Positions 36,849-44,942 of a DNA stretch of 64,000 nucleotides are shown in pieces. A program made the position numbers and the translations under genes. Source of the stretch: JAWPMT01 sp965215825. GTDB taxonomy: Bacteria; Bacteroidota; Bacteroidia; Cytophagales; Cyclobacteriaceae. Each line of letters starts with the position of its first letter. The stretch's first letter is position 1. The DNA lies in NCBI GenBank assembly GCA_965215825.1, contig CBDCEM010000002.1, positions 2,028,055-2,092,054 of the forward strand, written 5' to 3'. The notes below the pieces were generated by a model. It was not told the origin of the DNA. It searched no databases and saw only the letters and a list, made by a program, of their open reading frames with translations.

Positions 36849-37553
36849 CTAGCGTTTCAACTGCTCAAGCACAAATTTCTTGTAGCTGGTGCCAATAGGA
36901 ATCTCCTTTTCACCAATCTCAATATCCTGATGTGTATACGCTGTAATCTTAGCAGTATTGACAATAAAGGACCGGTGTACTCTTAGAAAATTAGATGGCA
37001 GAAGTTCCTCAAAATTGGTAATGGTATTCTTTGAAATGATATGATCATCAGGGGTATGAATAGTGATGTAGTCCTTAATACTTTCTACAAAAAGTATATC
37101 ATCAAAGTAAACTTTCAGGTTCTTCTTATTGGAGTAGACATATATTGAACTACCGGATTTTGTTGGAAAGGTTGGAACCTCGACATTAGCTGATTCAGAT
37201 TTCATGTATTTGTTAATGGCCTTAAAAAATCGATCAAATGATATCGGCTTAAGCAGGTAGTCGACTACTTCAATCTCATAGCTTTCAAAGGCATACTCCC
37301 TAAAAGCCGTTGTGAGTATGACCGCTGGGGGGTCCGTGAGTGACTTGATAAAACTGATTCCATTGATTCCCGGCATTTCAATGTCTAAAAAGATCAAATC
37401 GATGGATTGTTCGTTCAGGATTTGGAACGCACTCATTGCGTCCTTGCAAGTATCTATCAATTCAAGTTGAGGCATCTGATTCACATAGCCTTTGATCACA
37501 TCCACAGCCAGCGGCTCATCATCTATAATCAGGCATTTGATAGAAGTGGTCAT
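36849..37553 (-). CDS. LytTR family response regulator
   Basis: Receiver domain with LIIDDE and the phospho-acceptor Asp in LIFLDIEMPGINGISF, then a LytTR DNA-binding domain (KSGSSIYVYSNKKNLKVYFD, FLRVHRSFIVN). The sequence is parallel to the regulator at 15565 along its whole length, so the two are paralogues. It starts four bases after its kinase and both genes are antisense to the cassettes. Confidence 0.9.
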   Translation of the reverse strand: MTTSIKCLIIDDEPLAVDVIKGYVNQMPQLELIDTCKDAMSAFQILNEQSIDLIFLDIEMPGINGISFIKSLTDPPAVILTTAFREYAFESYEIEVVDYLLKPISFDRFFKAINKYMKSESANVEVPTFPTKSGSSIYVYSNKKNLKVYFDDILFVESIKDYITIHTPDDHIISKNTITNFEELLPSNFLRVHRSFIVNTAKITAYTHQDIEIGEKEIPIGTSYKKFVLEQLKR

Positions 37554-37557
37554 TGGT

Positions 37558-38625
37558 TCATAATTTAATCGTTAATCTAACTTTGTATGAGTCAGGTTTG
37601 TCTTCGACATCAATGGTATAGCGATTCGGATACTGAAGCTCCAGCTGCCTTTTCATGTTTCGAACGCCAATTCCTCTGCCCTTTTCCTGTGTTTCCGGGG
37701 TGTTCTCTGCCTTTGAGTTAAATACCTCGAAATTCAGAAGGCTATCTTCCACTTGAAGCATTACTTTGATGACAGGCACTCCAACCACTCGTTTGAGTGA
37801 ATACTTGAACGCATTTTCCACAAGTGAGATCAAAATCAAAGGGGCAACACGAGTTTCCTTATCGCCAATATGCTCTTCGAGCAGAATTGTCAGTTGGTCA
37901 CTGTACCGCAGCGTCTCCAGGTCAACATAGTTTTCAATCAACGCCCATTCTTTCAATATGGGAACGGTAGCCTCATTGCATTCATAGATGGTATAGTCCA
38001 GTATTTCAGAAAGCTTGAGTATCATTTCGGGAGTCTGCTCAGATTTGTTCCTGGAAAGACTGTAGATATTATTCAGGGTATTGAACAGAAAGTGTGGATT
38101 CATTTGTGCCTTGAGGAAATCCAATTCATTTTTCTGCCTTTCTTTTTCAAGCATAATCAGCTGATTTTGTTGCATGAATCGCTCCTTGGTCATCTTGAGG
38201 AAGTAGAGGGAGAAAGCCGGTATGTAGACTGAGGTAGTGAACACCTTGATCAAATACACTTTGTCCATAAGTATCTCGCCAATCGATTCATTAAGCGTCT
38301 CCATACCGATCAAAGGCTGAGCAATATGGATAACGGATAATCGACCTAATGCAGACAGTAGATAAGCAAGTGCCAATAAACTCACAATAAATATCAGGTA
38401 TCGGCCTTTGTTGAACCACTGAGGGATCTGATAATATACCAGAGCATAGGCAGCGATCATCTGAACAGGCAGTAACGCCATCATATTGATAGAGTTGTCC
38501 TTTAGGTTGCCACCAAATAAGCTACCATGATAAGCCAACCCAAATACCACGAATACCCAGAACACACCATGAATCAGTATTCTGGCCCTAAAAAATCGAT
38601 CAAGTATGTGAGGAGGGGTTGACAT
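37558..38625 (-). CDS. LytS-type sensor histidine kinase
   Basis: N-terminal membrane helices (about 15-150), a coiled coil (QQNQLIMLEKERQKNELDFL), the phospho-acceptor motif MNPHFLFNTLNNIYSL and the G box GRGIGVRNMKRQLELQYP. It is a paralogue of the kinase at 16344. With its regulator it forms a complete two-component pair placed inside the cassette region. Confidence 0.9.
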   Translation of the reverse strand: MSTPPHILDRFFRARILIHGVFWVFVVFGLAYHGSLFGGNLKDNSINMMALLPVQMIAAYALVYYQIPQWFNKGRYLIFIVSLLALAYLLSALGRLSVIHIAQPLIGMETLNESIGEILMDKVYLIKVFTTSVYIPAFSLYFLKMTKERFMQQNQLIMLEKERQKNELDFLKAQMNPHFLFNTLNNIYSLSRNKSEQTPEMILKLSEILDYTIYECNEATVPILKEWALIENYVDLETLRYSDQLTILLEEHIGDKETRVAPLILISLVENAFKYSLKRVVGVPVIKVMLQVEDSLLNFEVFNSKAENTPETQEKGRGIGVRNMKRQLELQYPNRYTIDVEDKPDSYKVRLTIKL

Positions 38626-38854
38626 GAATATGAATGTTCAATGCAAAATAGGGTGTTTGAGGAGACCAATATCATTTCGTCGACAAAGACCATGATTGTA
38701 GTACCCAATGGACATATTCTGAGTGTAAATGACATTCATACTCACCAACCGCTTAAACTTCTTCGAATTCACTACATCGGTCTTCTTTCTAACAATCTGT
38801 TTCCCAGGTCTGATCACATTTGCATAGTGTAAAAACATGATTAGATCAAAGGCC

Positions 38855-39916
38855 ATGAAAAAACTCATAATAATAATAGCCCTCCTTTTCTTTTCAGACC
38901 TGCTTATGGGGCAAAGCTGTTATGCTTTGCTGCAAGCAATAAGAAGAGATGATGTTAACAAAGTCAAAGAACTTATTGGATCAGTAGATATTGACTGTAG
39001 TGACGGAGATAGTGATCCCAGGACACCACTGGTCATGGCTTCTCGCAGGGGTCATGAAGAAATAGCTCTCCTTCTTATTGATGCGGGTGCAGATGTGAAT
39101 TACAATAACAGCAATGATGAAACGCCCCTGATGGCTGCCTCTGGTAGTGGAATGACTGAAGTAGTCAGAGCTATGATCAATAAAGGAGCTCATGTCAATG
39201 AGGTTGAGTTTGGAGACGGAACTGCGCTATTAATAGCGTCACGTCATGGGCATTTGGAAGTCGTCAGGTTATTGATCAGTGAAGGTGCTGATGTTAATAA
39301 AAAGGTATGGGGTGATGGAACCCCACTTAGTAATGCTGTGGAGAAAAACCACAGGGATATCGTGAAGTTGCTTATCGAAAGTGGGGCAGATCCATCCAGT
39401 GGTACTTTCTCGGATGGTTACCCCTTATGGCTAGCAGCACGAAATGGAGATAGGGAAATGGTAAAACTATTGATAGAAAATGGCGCTGACGTTAATGAAA
39501 GCTTCTCCGGAGATGGCAATGCCATGATTCAGGCGGCCAAGAATGGAGACCTGGAAATGATCAAGAGTTTGATAGCCTTTGGAGCCAATATTGATAAAGG
39601 TGTAAGAGGGGATGGTAATCCACTGATCATGGCAGCTAATTATGGTCATGAGGATGTGGTTATCTATCTCATTGAAGCTGGAGCAGATGTTAATTATGAA
39701 GTGACCGGGGATGAAACCCCTCTCATCAAAGCATGCGAACGGGGAAATTTAGATCTTGTCAAACTATTGGTTGAAAGTGGCGCTGATGTGAATAAATCTT
39801 CCAGAGATGGAAACTTCTTCAACTCGAGTTTACGTACTCCTCTAAATATGGCAAGAAAATATAACCATGATAGAATAGAGGTATACCTGCTGGAACAAGG
39901 GGCAACTCACGAGTAG
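38855..39916 (+). CDS. secreted ankyrin-repeat protein
   Basis: The signal peptide MKKLIIIIALLFFSDLLMGQ sets the start six codons into the open frame. The remaining 330 residues are about nine ankyrin repeats (TPLVMASRRGHEEIALLLID, AGADVNYNNSNDETPLMAAS and so on), each with an enlarged hairpin loop containing GDGTPL or GDGNPL. Export suggests a periplasmic or surface protein-binding role. It diverges from the LytTR kinase, whose start is 229 bases away. Confidence 0.88.
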   Translation: MKKLIIIIALLFFSDLLMGQSCYALLQAIRRDDVNKVKELIGSVDIDCSDGDSDPRTPLVMASRRGHEEIALLLIDAGADVNYNNSNDETPLMAASGSGMTEVVRAMINKGAHVNEVEFGDGTALLIASRHGHLEVVRLLISEGADVNKKVWGDGTPLSNAVEKNHRDIVKLLIESGADPSSGTFSDGYPLWLAARNGDREMVKLLIENGADVNESFSGDGNAMIQAAKNGDLEMIKSLIAFGANIDKGVRGDGNPLIMAANYGHEDVVIYLIEAGADVNYEVTGDETPLIKACERGNLDLVKLLVESGADVNKSSRDGNFFNSSLRTPLNMARKYNHDRIEVYLLEQGATHE

Positions 39917-39944
39917 TCAAAAATATTTGAGGGTTGAAAACCAA

Positions 39945-39985
39945 AAAGTAGGATATCCAGCATTTTAATGTGGGTGTCCTACTTT
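39945..39985 (+). terminator. terminator hairpin after ankyrin gene
   Basis: AAAGTAGGA and TCCTACTTT form a 9-bp stem with a 23-base loop, 28 bases after the ankyrin stop. The A/T pairs at the stem base give the right arm a short T tract. Confidence 0.6.
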
Positions 39986-40031
39986 CGTGTTTTCCATGGC
40001 ATTATTCTCCAGTTGAATCCATCGATAAATA

Positions 40032-40184
40032 TGTTTAACAAGCACTTCCATCCATAAGCCTGCGCGGCACGGACTGTAAATGGTTAACCGCCTGCCGCTG
40101 GCAGGCTTGCAAAGGCTGGTGCGATGAGATACTTTTATAGACATCTGAAAAAGTCCAGCTTACAGATGATAGTTGGACGTAAGC
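40032..40184 (+). repeat. attC-like site, family D
   Basis: The left end GTTTAAC fits RYYYAAC exactly, followed by AAGCACTTCCATCCATAAGC; the right arm is CAGCTTACAGATGATAGTTG, then GACGTAAGC. An inner CGCCTGCCGCTGGCAGGC hairpin is present. Total 153 bases. With the terminator it fills the gap before the DUF1572 gene. Confidence 0.7.
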
Positions 40185-40220
40185 AATTAAGGAGGTCAAG
40201 TCGAAAAACAAAGATTAGAA

Positions 40221-40697
40221 ATGAAATTAGTCGAATTACTGGCAAATCGATTAAAGGAGGTTTTAACCGAGGGTAAATGGGTTATTGGAACCAATTTTAA
40301 AGAGCAAATTTTTGATTTAGAATGGAGAGAAGCGATCCGAAAAGTTGATTCTTTAAATTCAATTGCAGATTTGACTTTTCATACCAGCTATTATATTGAA
40401 GGTATGGCAAATGTGTTAGAAGGTGGTGAACTTGAAATTAGAGATAAATATAGTTTTGATTATCCTCCTGTTAAATCTGAACAAGACTGGAGAAACTTAG
40501 TGAACAAATTTTGCGCAGATTCAGAAAGGTTTATCAACCTGGTAGAAAATCTGACGGAAGAAAAGCTAGAAGAAATCTTTGTTGATGAACAATATGGAAA
40601 TTATCTGAGAAATGTTGATGCTATAATTGAACATACGTACTATCATTTTGGACAAGTAGTGATATTAAGAAAGATGATCAAAAAGCTGCCAATATAG
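40221..40697 (+). CDS. DinB-like/DUF1572 protein
   Basis: A 158-residue four-helix-bundle protein. The metal-type histidines fit: FHTSYYIEGM near residue 53 and EHTYYHFGQVVILRKMI near 135-140. DinB/DUF1572 proteins include thiol transferases, though most have no known activity. It begins 37 bases after an attC end and six bases before the macro-domain reading frame. Confidence 0.82.
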   Translation: MKLVELLANRLKEVLTEGKWVIGTNFKEQIFDLEWREAIRKVDSLNSIADLTFHTSYYIEGMANVLEGGELEIRDKYSFDYPPVKSEQDWRNLVNKFCADSERFINLVENLTEEKLEEIFVDEQYGNYLRNVDAIIEHTYYHFGQVVILRKMIKKLPI

Positions 40698-40703
40698 GTA
40701 TAC

Positions 40704-41297
40704 ATGAAACCGCGAATAGAAATATCACTTGTACATTTTAACTCTCCAGAACTTGGGTAGAATTGGAATCTATTTTTTGAAGATGAATTAGATGTAAATA
40801 TTGTAGAAGGAGACATTTTCAATGTAAAATCAGATGCGATCGTAAGTCCTGGAAATTCATTTGGTTTCATGGATGGAGGATTAGACCTTCTGATTTCGAA
40901 AAAAATGGGATGGGAAATTCAAAAAGAACTAAAGAGAAAAATTGATTCTTCGGATTTAGGTGAATTATTGATTGGACAAGCACTGAGTATTGAATCAGAT
41001 AATGGAATTGTGATCTGCGCTCCGACAATGAGAGTTCCGACCAGTGATGGTATCCCCAATTCACTGAATGCCTACCTCGCGATGAAAGCGATTTTAGTTG
41101 AAGGAATTAGCAATGAAAAGATTAATTCAATTGCAATTCCAGGGCTTTGTACGGGAACGGGAAGAATGTCTCCTTACACTTCAGCAAAACAAATGAAAGC
41201 AGCATATGACGAAATTATCAATGATAAAAAACCAGAGTTTCCATTATACATGGATGCAGTAAAATTTCATAATAGTTTGAAACGAAATAAGCACTAA
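40704..41297 (+). pseudogene. macro-domain protein gene with in-frame amber codon
   Basis: An ATG opens MKPRIEISLVHFNSPELG, then TAG at 40758 interrupts the frame, which continues NWNLFFEDELDVNIVEGDIF, NVKSDAIVSPGNSFGFMDGG and on to a normal end. The macro fold (ADP-ribose binding) is complete downstream of the stop, with AIPGLCTGTGRMSP as the phosphate loop. Either the gene is dead, or translation restarts further down (ATG at 40869 would cut the fold). A single base change or sequencing error would also explain it. Confidence 0.7.
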
Positions 41298-41300
41298 GGG

Positions 41301-41456
41301 CAGCAATACTTAAACTGCATCAAAACGCAGTTTAATCGTAATGGCCAACAGACAGACACAGCGCCATATCAAGGCTTTCCGGGCAATTGTGGTAACCTTT
41401 CCCAATCATGCTGGTCTTTAAGTATAAAAATGAGAGCAACCTTCCTTCTTCTTGTC
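41301..41456 (+). repeat. 156-bp direct repeat, copy 2, with attC-like stem
   Basis: Second copy of the repeat at 35443. It starts four bases after the macro-domain stop with the family E stem-loop (CTTAAACTGC, ATCAAAAC, GCAGTTTAATCG), whose right end TCGTAATGG is one base from a CGTTATG-type attC end, and it runs into the intact hydrolase gene. Confidence 0.85.
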
Positions 41457-42956
41457 TTGGTTCTCCAATACAACTTTATTTCAGCACAGGTTTCAATTGA
41501 ACAACTAGGTTTAGAGGCTGGAAAATACAAAGTTGGCTTTATCCATTACACAACTTATGATAGTTCCAGGACATATAACCGAACCTTTGACTGGACTTAC
41601 GATAATGTTCCCAGACCAATTCCAATAAGTATCTGGTATCCATCAAGTGAAAACTCTTCGAAAGTTGCTCCCCTTAACGTACTGGATTACATGAGGATAC
41701 TTAAGGAGGAAGAGGAGTGGGAACACCTTCCTGATGAACAAATTTTGAACTGGTTTTATTATCCTAATACAGCGTCAAATCGAAATCATCTCCAGGAAGC
41801 AACAACTGCTTTTTCAGCACTAAAGCCTGCAGATGGAAAATATCCAACCGTCATTTATGCGCCCAGCTATGAGGCTTCATCCCTTGAAAACTTTGCGCTT
41901 TGTGAGTTTTTAGCAAGTTATGGTTACGTAATTGTATCAAGCCCGAGTCGAGGAACTGAGCATCGCTTTTTTGAAGGGGGAACAGAGAAGGACATGGAAA
42001 CTCAAGCTCGGGATATAGAAGTTTTGATTAGAGAAAGCGGTCGATTGCAATATGCGGATCAGGATAAGATAGCAACGATGGGATTTAGTTTTGGAGGTTT
42101 GTCACAGGTTCTATCGCAAATGAGAGACGAAAGGATCAAAGCAACGGTGAGCCTGGATGGAAGCATCAAATATCAATATGCAACTTTGAAGAAATCACCA
42201 TTTCATAACATCGAAAGGATGGATGTTCCATTTATACATTTCTCACAAAAGGAAATCCCACCCCAAGTTCTCATTGAAGACAAAATCGATTCAGCACTGA
42301 ACACTGAATTTGAATTTTTCGACAGCCTAAAATATAGTCATGCGTACCATTTCCAGTTTCACAATTTGACGCATTCATATTTTAGCACTTTAGGCGTAAT
42401 ATTTCAACCACGGGATCAACGACAAGATAAAAGTGATGCAGAGATCATGGAGTCCTATCGATGGGTTTCAGTATACACACTCAATTTTCTAAATGCTTAT
42501 TTAAAACATGAGGAAAGAGGATTAGAATTTCTGAATCGTGAACCAGAAGAAAACACAAATAGGGCTGATCTCATTTCAAAGACTACAAGACTATTCACAA
42601 ACCAAAATTTCACATTTCGAGAGTTTAACGACCTGGCAAGAGAGCAAGATTATGAGAATCTCAACGTTTTGTACGATTCTTTGATTGCCGAGCATCCGGA
42701 CTTTGAAATACCTGAAGGAAATCTAAATAATCTCGGATTGCAACTTGTTTTTAATCCTCAAAAAGCTACGATGGGAGTCAACGTTTTTCTTTTTGCAATA
42801 ACACGCTATCCTGACTCAGCAAACCTATGGGACAGCCTTGCAGAGGGATATTTGTATCTTGGCGACAAGAAGAAAGCAATTGAAAGTTTTGAAAAATCTC
42901 TGCAGTTATTTCCGAAGAATCAAAATGCAATTAATAGGCTCGAGGAACTGAAATAA
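41430..42956 (+). CDS. secreted alpha/beta hydrolase with C-terminal TPR
   Basis: Signal peptide (MRATFLLLVLVLQYNFISAQ), then an alpha/beta hydrolase related to PAF acetylhydrolase and dienelactone hydrolase: PIPISIWYPSSEN, YPTVIYAPSYEASSLENFAL, the nucleophile Ser in MGFSFGGLSQ, and an FHNLTHSYF His near residue 310. The last 45 residues are a TPR (ANLWDSLAEGYLYLGDKKKA). It probably cleaves an ester in the periplasm. The start lies in the duplicated 156-bp segment. The next gene begins six bases after its stop. Confidence 0.82.
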   Translation: MRATFLLLVLVLQYNFISAQVSIEQLGLEAGKYKVGFIHYTTYDSSRTYNRTFDWTYDNVPRPIPISIWYPSSENSSKVAPLNVLDYMRILKEEEEWEHLPDEQILNWFYYPNTASNRNHLQEATTAFSALKPADGKYPTVIYAPSYEASSLENFALCEFLASYGYVIVSSPSRGTEHRFFEGGTEKDMETQARDIEVLIRESGRLQYADQDKIATMGFSFGGLSQVLSQMRDERIKATVSLDGSIKYQYATLKKSPFHNIERMDVPFIHFSQKEIPPQVLIEDKIDSALNTEFEFFDSLKYSHAYHFQFHNLTHSYFSTLGVIFQPRDQRQDKSDAEIMESYRWVSVYTLNFLNAYLKHEERGLEFLNREPEENTNRADLISKTTRLFTNQNFTFREFNDLAREQDYENLNVLYDSLIAEHPDFEIPEGNLNNLGLQLVFNPQKATMGVNVFLFAITRYPDSANLWDSLAEGYLYLGDKKKAIESFEKSLQLFPKNQNAINRLEELK

Positions 42957-42962
42957 AAACCA

Positions 42963-43946
42963 ATGACAACTAAACACACAGATCACCCTTTGACTACCCA
43001 TTTTTGGAGTGCCGGCTGGGGCTATACAGTTGAAGAAAATCTCCCTGCTTATTTGGCTTTATTGCGTAAGGGGAAGCTTTATGAAACTTTGAAAAAAGGT
43101 TACCCAGGAAAAGAGATCATTCTGAATTTGACTGATGCCTATGCGGAAATGACGGGAGTAATCTTTTGGGACGAAGATGGAGACTATGATGAAGCACTAG
43201 ATGCATTTCCTCTCCTCGTTAATTATATCCTTGAAACGGAGCTTGGGATCTATGATCTTTATCATGTATCGGAAATCGTCGAAAATTTCTTAGATGATGG
43301 ACTTGAAAGTGGGCCAGAACATCTTCAAGAGCTGAAAGAAAACATTCTTCTTCTCTCAGCTATCTTCGAAGATGAAAAATATAAAAGCGCAATCTATGCG
43401 GGACTAAAGGATAAATCCAGAAATGATTATGATGAGCTCATTTCCATGGCAAGTGCTTTCTACGGGGAGAGTACGTTTGAATTGTTTTTCAGTTTTGCAA
43501 AGCACCAGCCTATACAAGTATTAGAGTTGTCGTACTGGACTTCCAGAATGGATGAGGGGCAATATCAACGCTTTATGGAATGGACGCGCAGTTATATGCC
43601 TGCTGACCGTCTTGAAAAACCCGTTTCCCGCAATTACGAGTATAACAAAACCGAGAAAGCCATCCTTGAGAGGGTGTTTTTTTATCCCGAAGAAACACTG
43701 AAAACCAGACGAGATCGATATGATTTCCTGATTTGGGGAATTTCATCCACGGATGAATTTATGGCGAGCAAAGCAGCCTGGTTGTTGGAGGATCTACCAC
43801 TTTCCGAATGGCCTCAGGGCAGCATGGAAATCATTGAAGAACTTTTTAATGTGATGGAGCCTAATTGGATAACCAATGTAAAAAAAGAAAATCGGTCGCT
43901 AACAATCAAAGAGCGACTTGGAAGACTTCTGAAAAAGGATACTTAG
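42963..43946 (+). CDS. unknown protein, 327 residues
   Basis: Soluble, acidic, mostly helical protein without a signal peptide. Sequence: HFWSAGWGYTVEENLPAYLA, TGVIFWDEDGDYDEALDAFP, ASAFYGESTFELFFSFAKH. No family recognised. The six-base spacing suggests cotranscription with the secreted hydrolase, although the two act in different compartments. Confidence 0.65.
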   Translation: MTTKHTDHPLTTHFWSAGWGYTVEENLPAYLALLRKGKLYETLKKGYPGKEIILNLTDAYAEMTGVIFWDEDGDYDEALDAFPLLVNYILETELGIYDLYHVSEIVENFLDDGLESGPEHLQELKENILLLSAIFEDEKYKSAIYAGLKDKSRNDYDELISMASAFYGESTFELFFSFAKHQPIQVLELSYWTSRMDEGQYQRFMEWTRSYMPADRLEKPVSRNYEYNKTEKAILERVFFYPEETLKTRRDRYDFLIWGISSTDEFMASKAAWLLEDLPLSEWPQGSMEIIEELFNVMEPNWITNVKKENRSLTIKERLGRLLKKDT

Positions 43947-43998
43947 CTAAACATTATACAAAAAGATCACTTTTCGAAGAATCACTATTTTTGCATTA

Positions 43999-44157
43999 AT
44001 GACTAGAGAATTGAAGAAATCATACCTTAACGAGATCAAATCAAGAATCTCCGAAGAAATGCCGAAAGTGATTGAGGAGATCGAGGCCTATGAGGATAAA
44101 CTCAAGAGAGGTCAATTAACTCAAAACCCAAAAACTGCGCCTCAATTTAATGAATAA
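43999..44157 (+). CDS. small protein, putative antitoxin of the zeta-like gene
   Basis: A 52-residue charged helical protein (MTRELKKSYLNEIKSRISEE, then MPKVIEEIEAYEDKLKRGQL). Its stop overlaps the zeta-like start by eight bases. Position, size and overlap fit an antitoxin, as in other small-gene plus zeta-like kinase pairs, but no family motif confirms it. Confidence 0.6.
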   Translation: MTRELKKSYLNEIKSRISEEMPKVIEEIEAYEDKLKRGQLTQNPKTAPQFNE

Positions 44158-44742
44158 GCCAATTCTTACAGTCGTGGCGGGCTGCAATGGGTCGGGGAAA
44201 TCATCATTTTCATCTGCACTAACACCAAACAATACTCCACCCTTTGATTATGACAAAGAATATCTAAATATCTACAAGAAGGAATTTGATTCTGACATTA
44301 AAGACATTGTTGCTCACAACAAAACAAGGCAATTACTAGAAGAGAAAGTCGAAATTTCAATTGCTGATAACAGCCATTTTACTTATGAGACTAACTTTAA
44401 CTCAACACCATTATTCTGGCCAGAAAATTCAAGGAATCTAATTTCAAACTGCGGCTCTTCTATTTTTGCCTGAATTCCATAGAAGAAGCAAAACGGAGAG
44501 TACAAATTCGTGTCGAAAATGGTGGACATCATGTGTCGGAACATGAAATCAGATTACGATACCACCTTGGATTTAGGCATCTTAACAAACACTGGAAGTA
44601 TTTTGATGAAGTCTACCTTTTCGAAACAAGTGCTTTTAAAAAAGAACCCAAGTTAATACTAACCGTAATGGATGGTCAAATTGAATTAGAAAATGAACTG
44701 CCTAAATACCTGAGAAGCCTAATCCCAGATGTCCTCGCATAA
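44150..44742 (+). pseudogene. zeta-toxin-like P-loop kinase, frameshifted
   Basis: The N-terminal frame has a Walker A loop (VVAGCNGSGKSSFSSAL) and YETNFNSTPLFWPEN. After the A-run at 44424-44427 the frame is lost; one extra A would give WPEKFKESNFKLRLLFF and continue into RVQIRVENGGHHVSEHEIRL, YFDEVYLFETSAF and the end. Zeta toxins and related kinases phosphorylate UDP-N-acetylglucosamine or similar substrates. A one-base homopolymer change may be real or an assembly error. Confidence 0.75.
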
Positions 44743-44744
44743 TG

Positions 44745-44872
44745 TGTATAACAAGGAGCTAAGCCCAATCGTATTGAAGCGGTACTTACAAAATACCCTG
44801 CGATTCGCTGGTGTAGAAGAAATGTGAAAGGTATGCGCCTCGGGCTAAACGGACTATGCCTGGCAGGTCTTG
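44745..44872 (+). repeat. degenerate attC-like site, right part of the array
   Basis: The left arm TATAACAAGGAGCTAAGCCC pairs with GGGCTAAACGGACTATGCC on the right; the expected GTTA of the right end is shortened to TA. Its left end is shared with the site at 34815. Confidence 0.5.
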
Positions 44873-44942
44873 ACCGTAACACCCAAGCTTCTCTCTAGAT
44901 GAATTTTACGTGCAGTCTTTATTTGATGTTAACTTGCGACTG

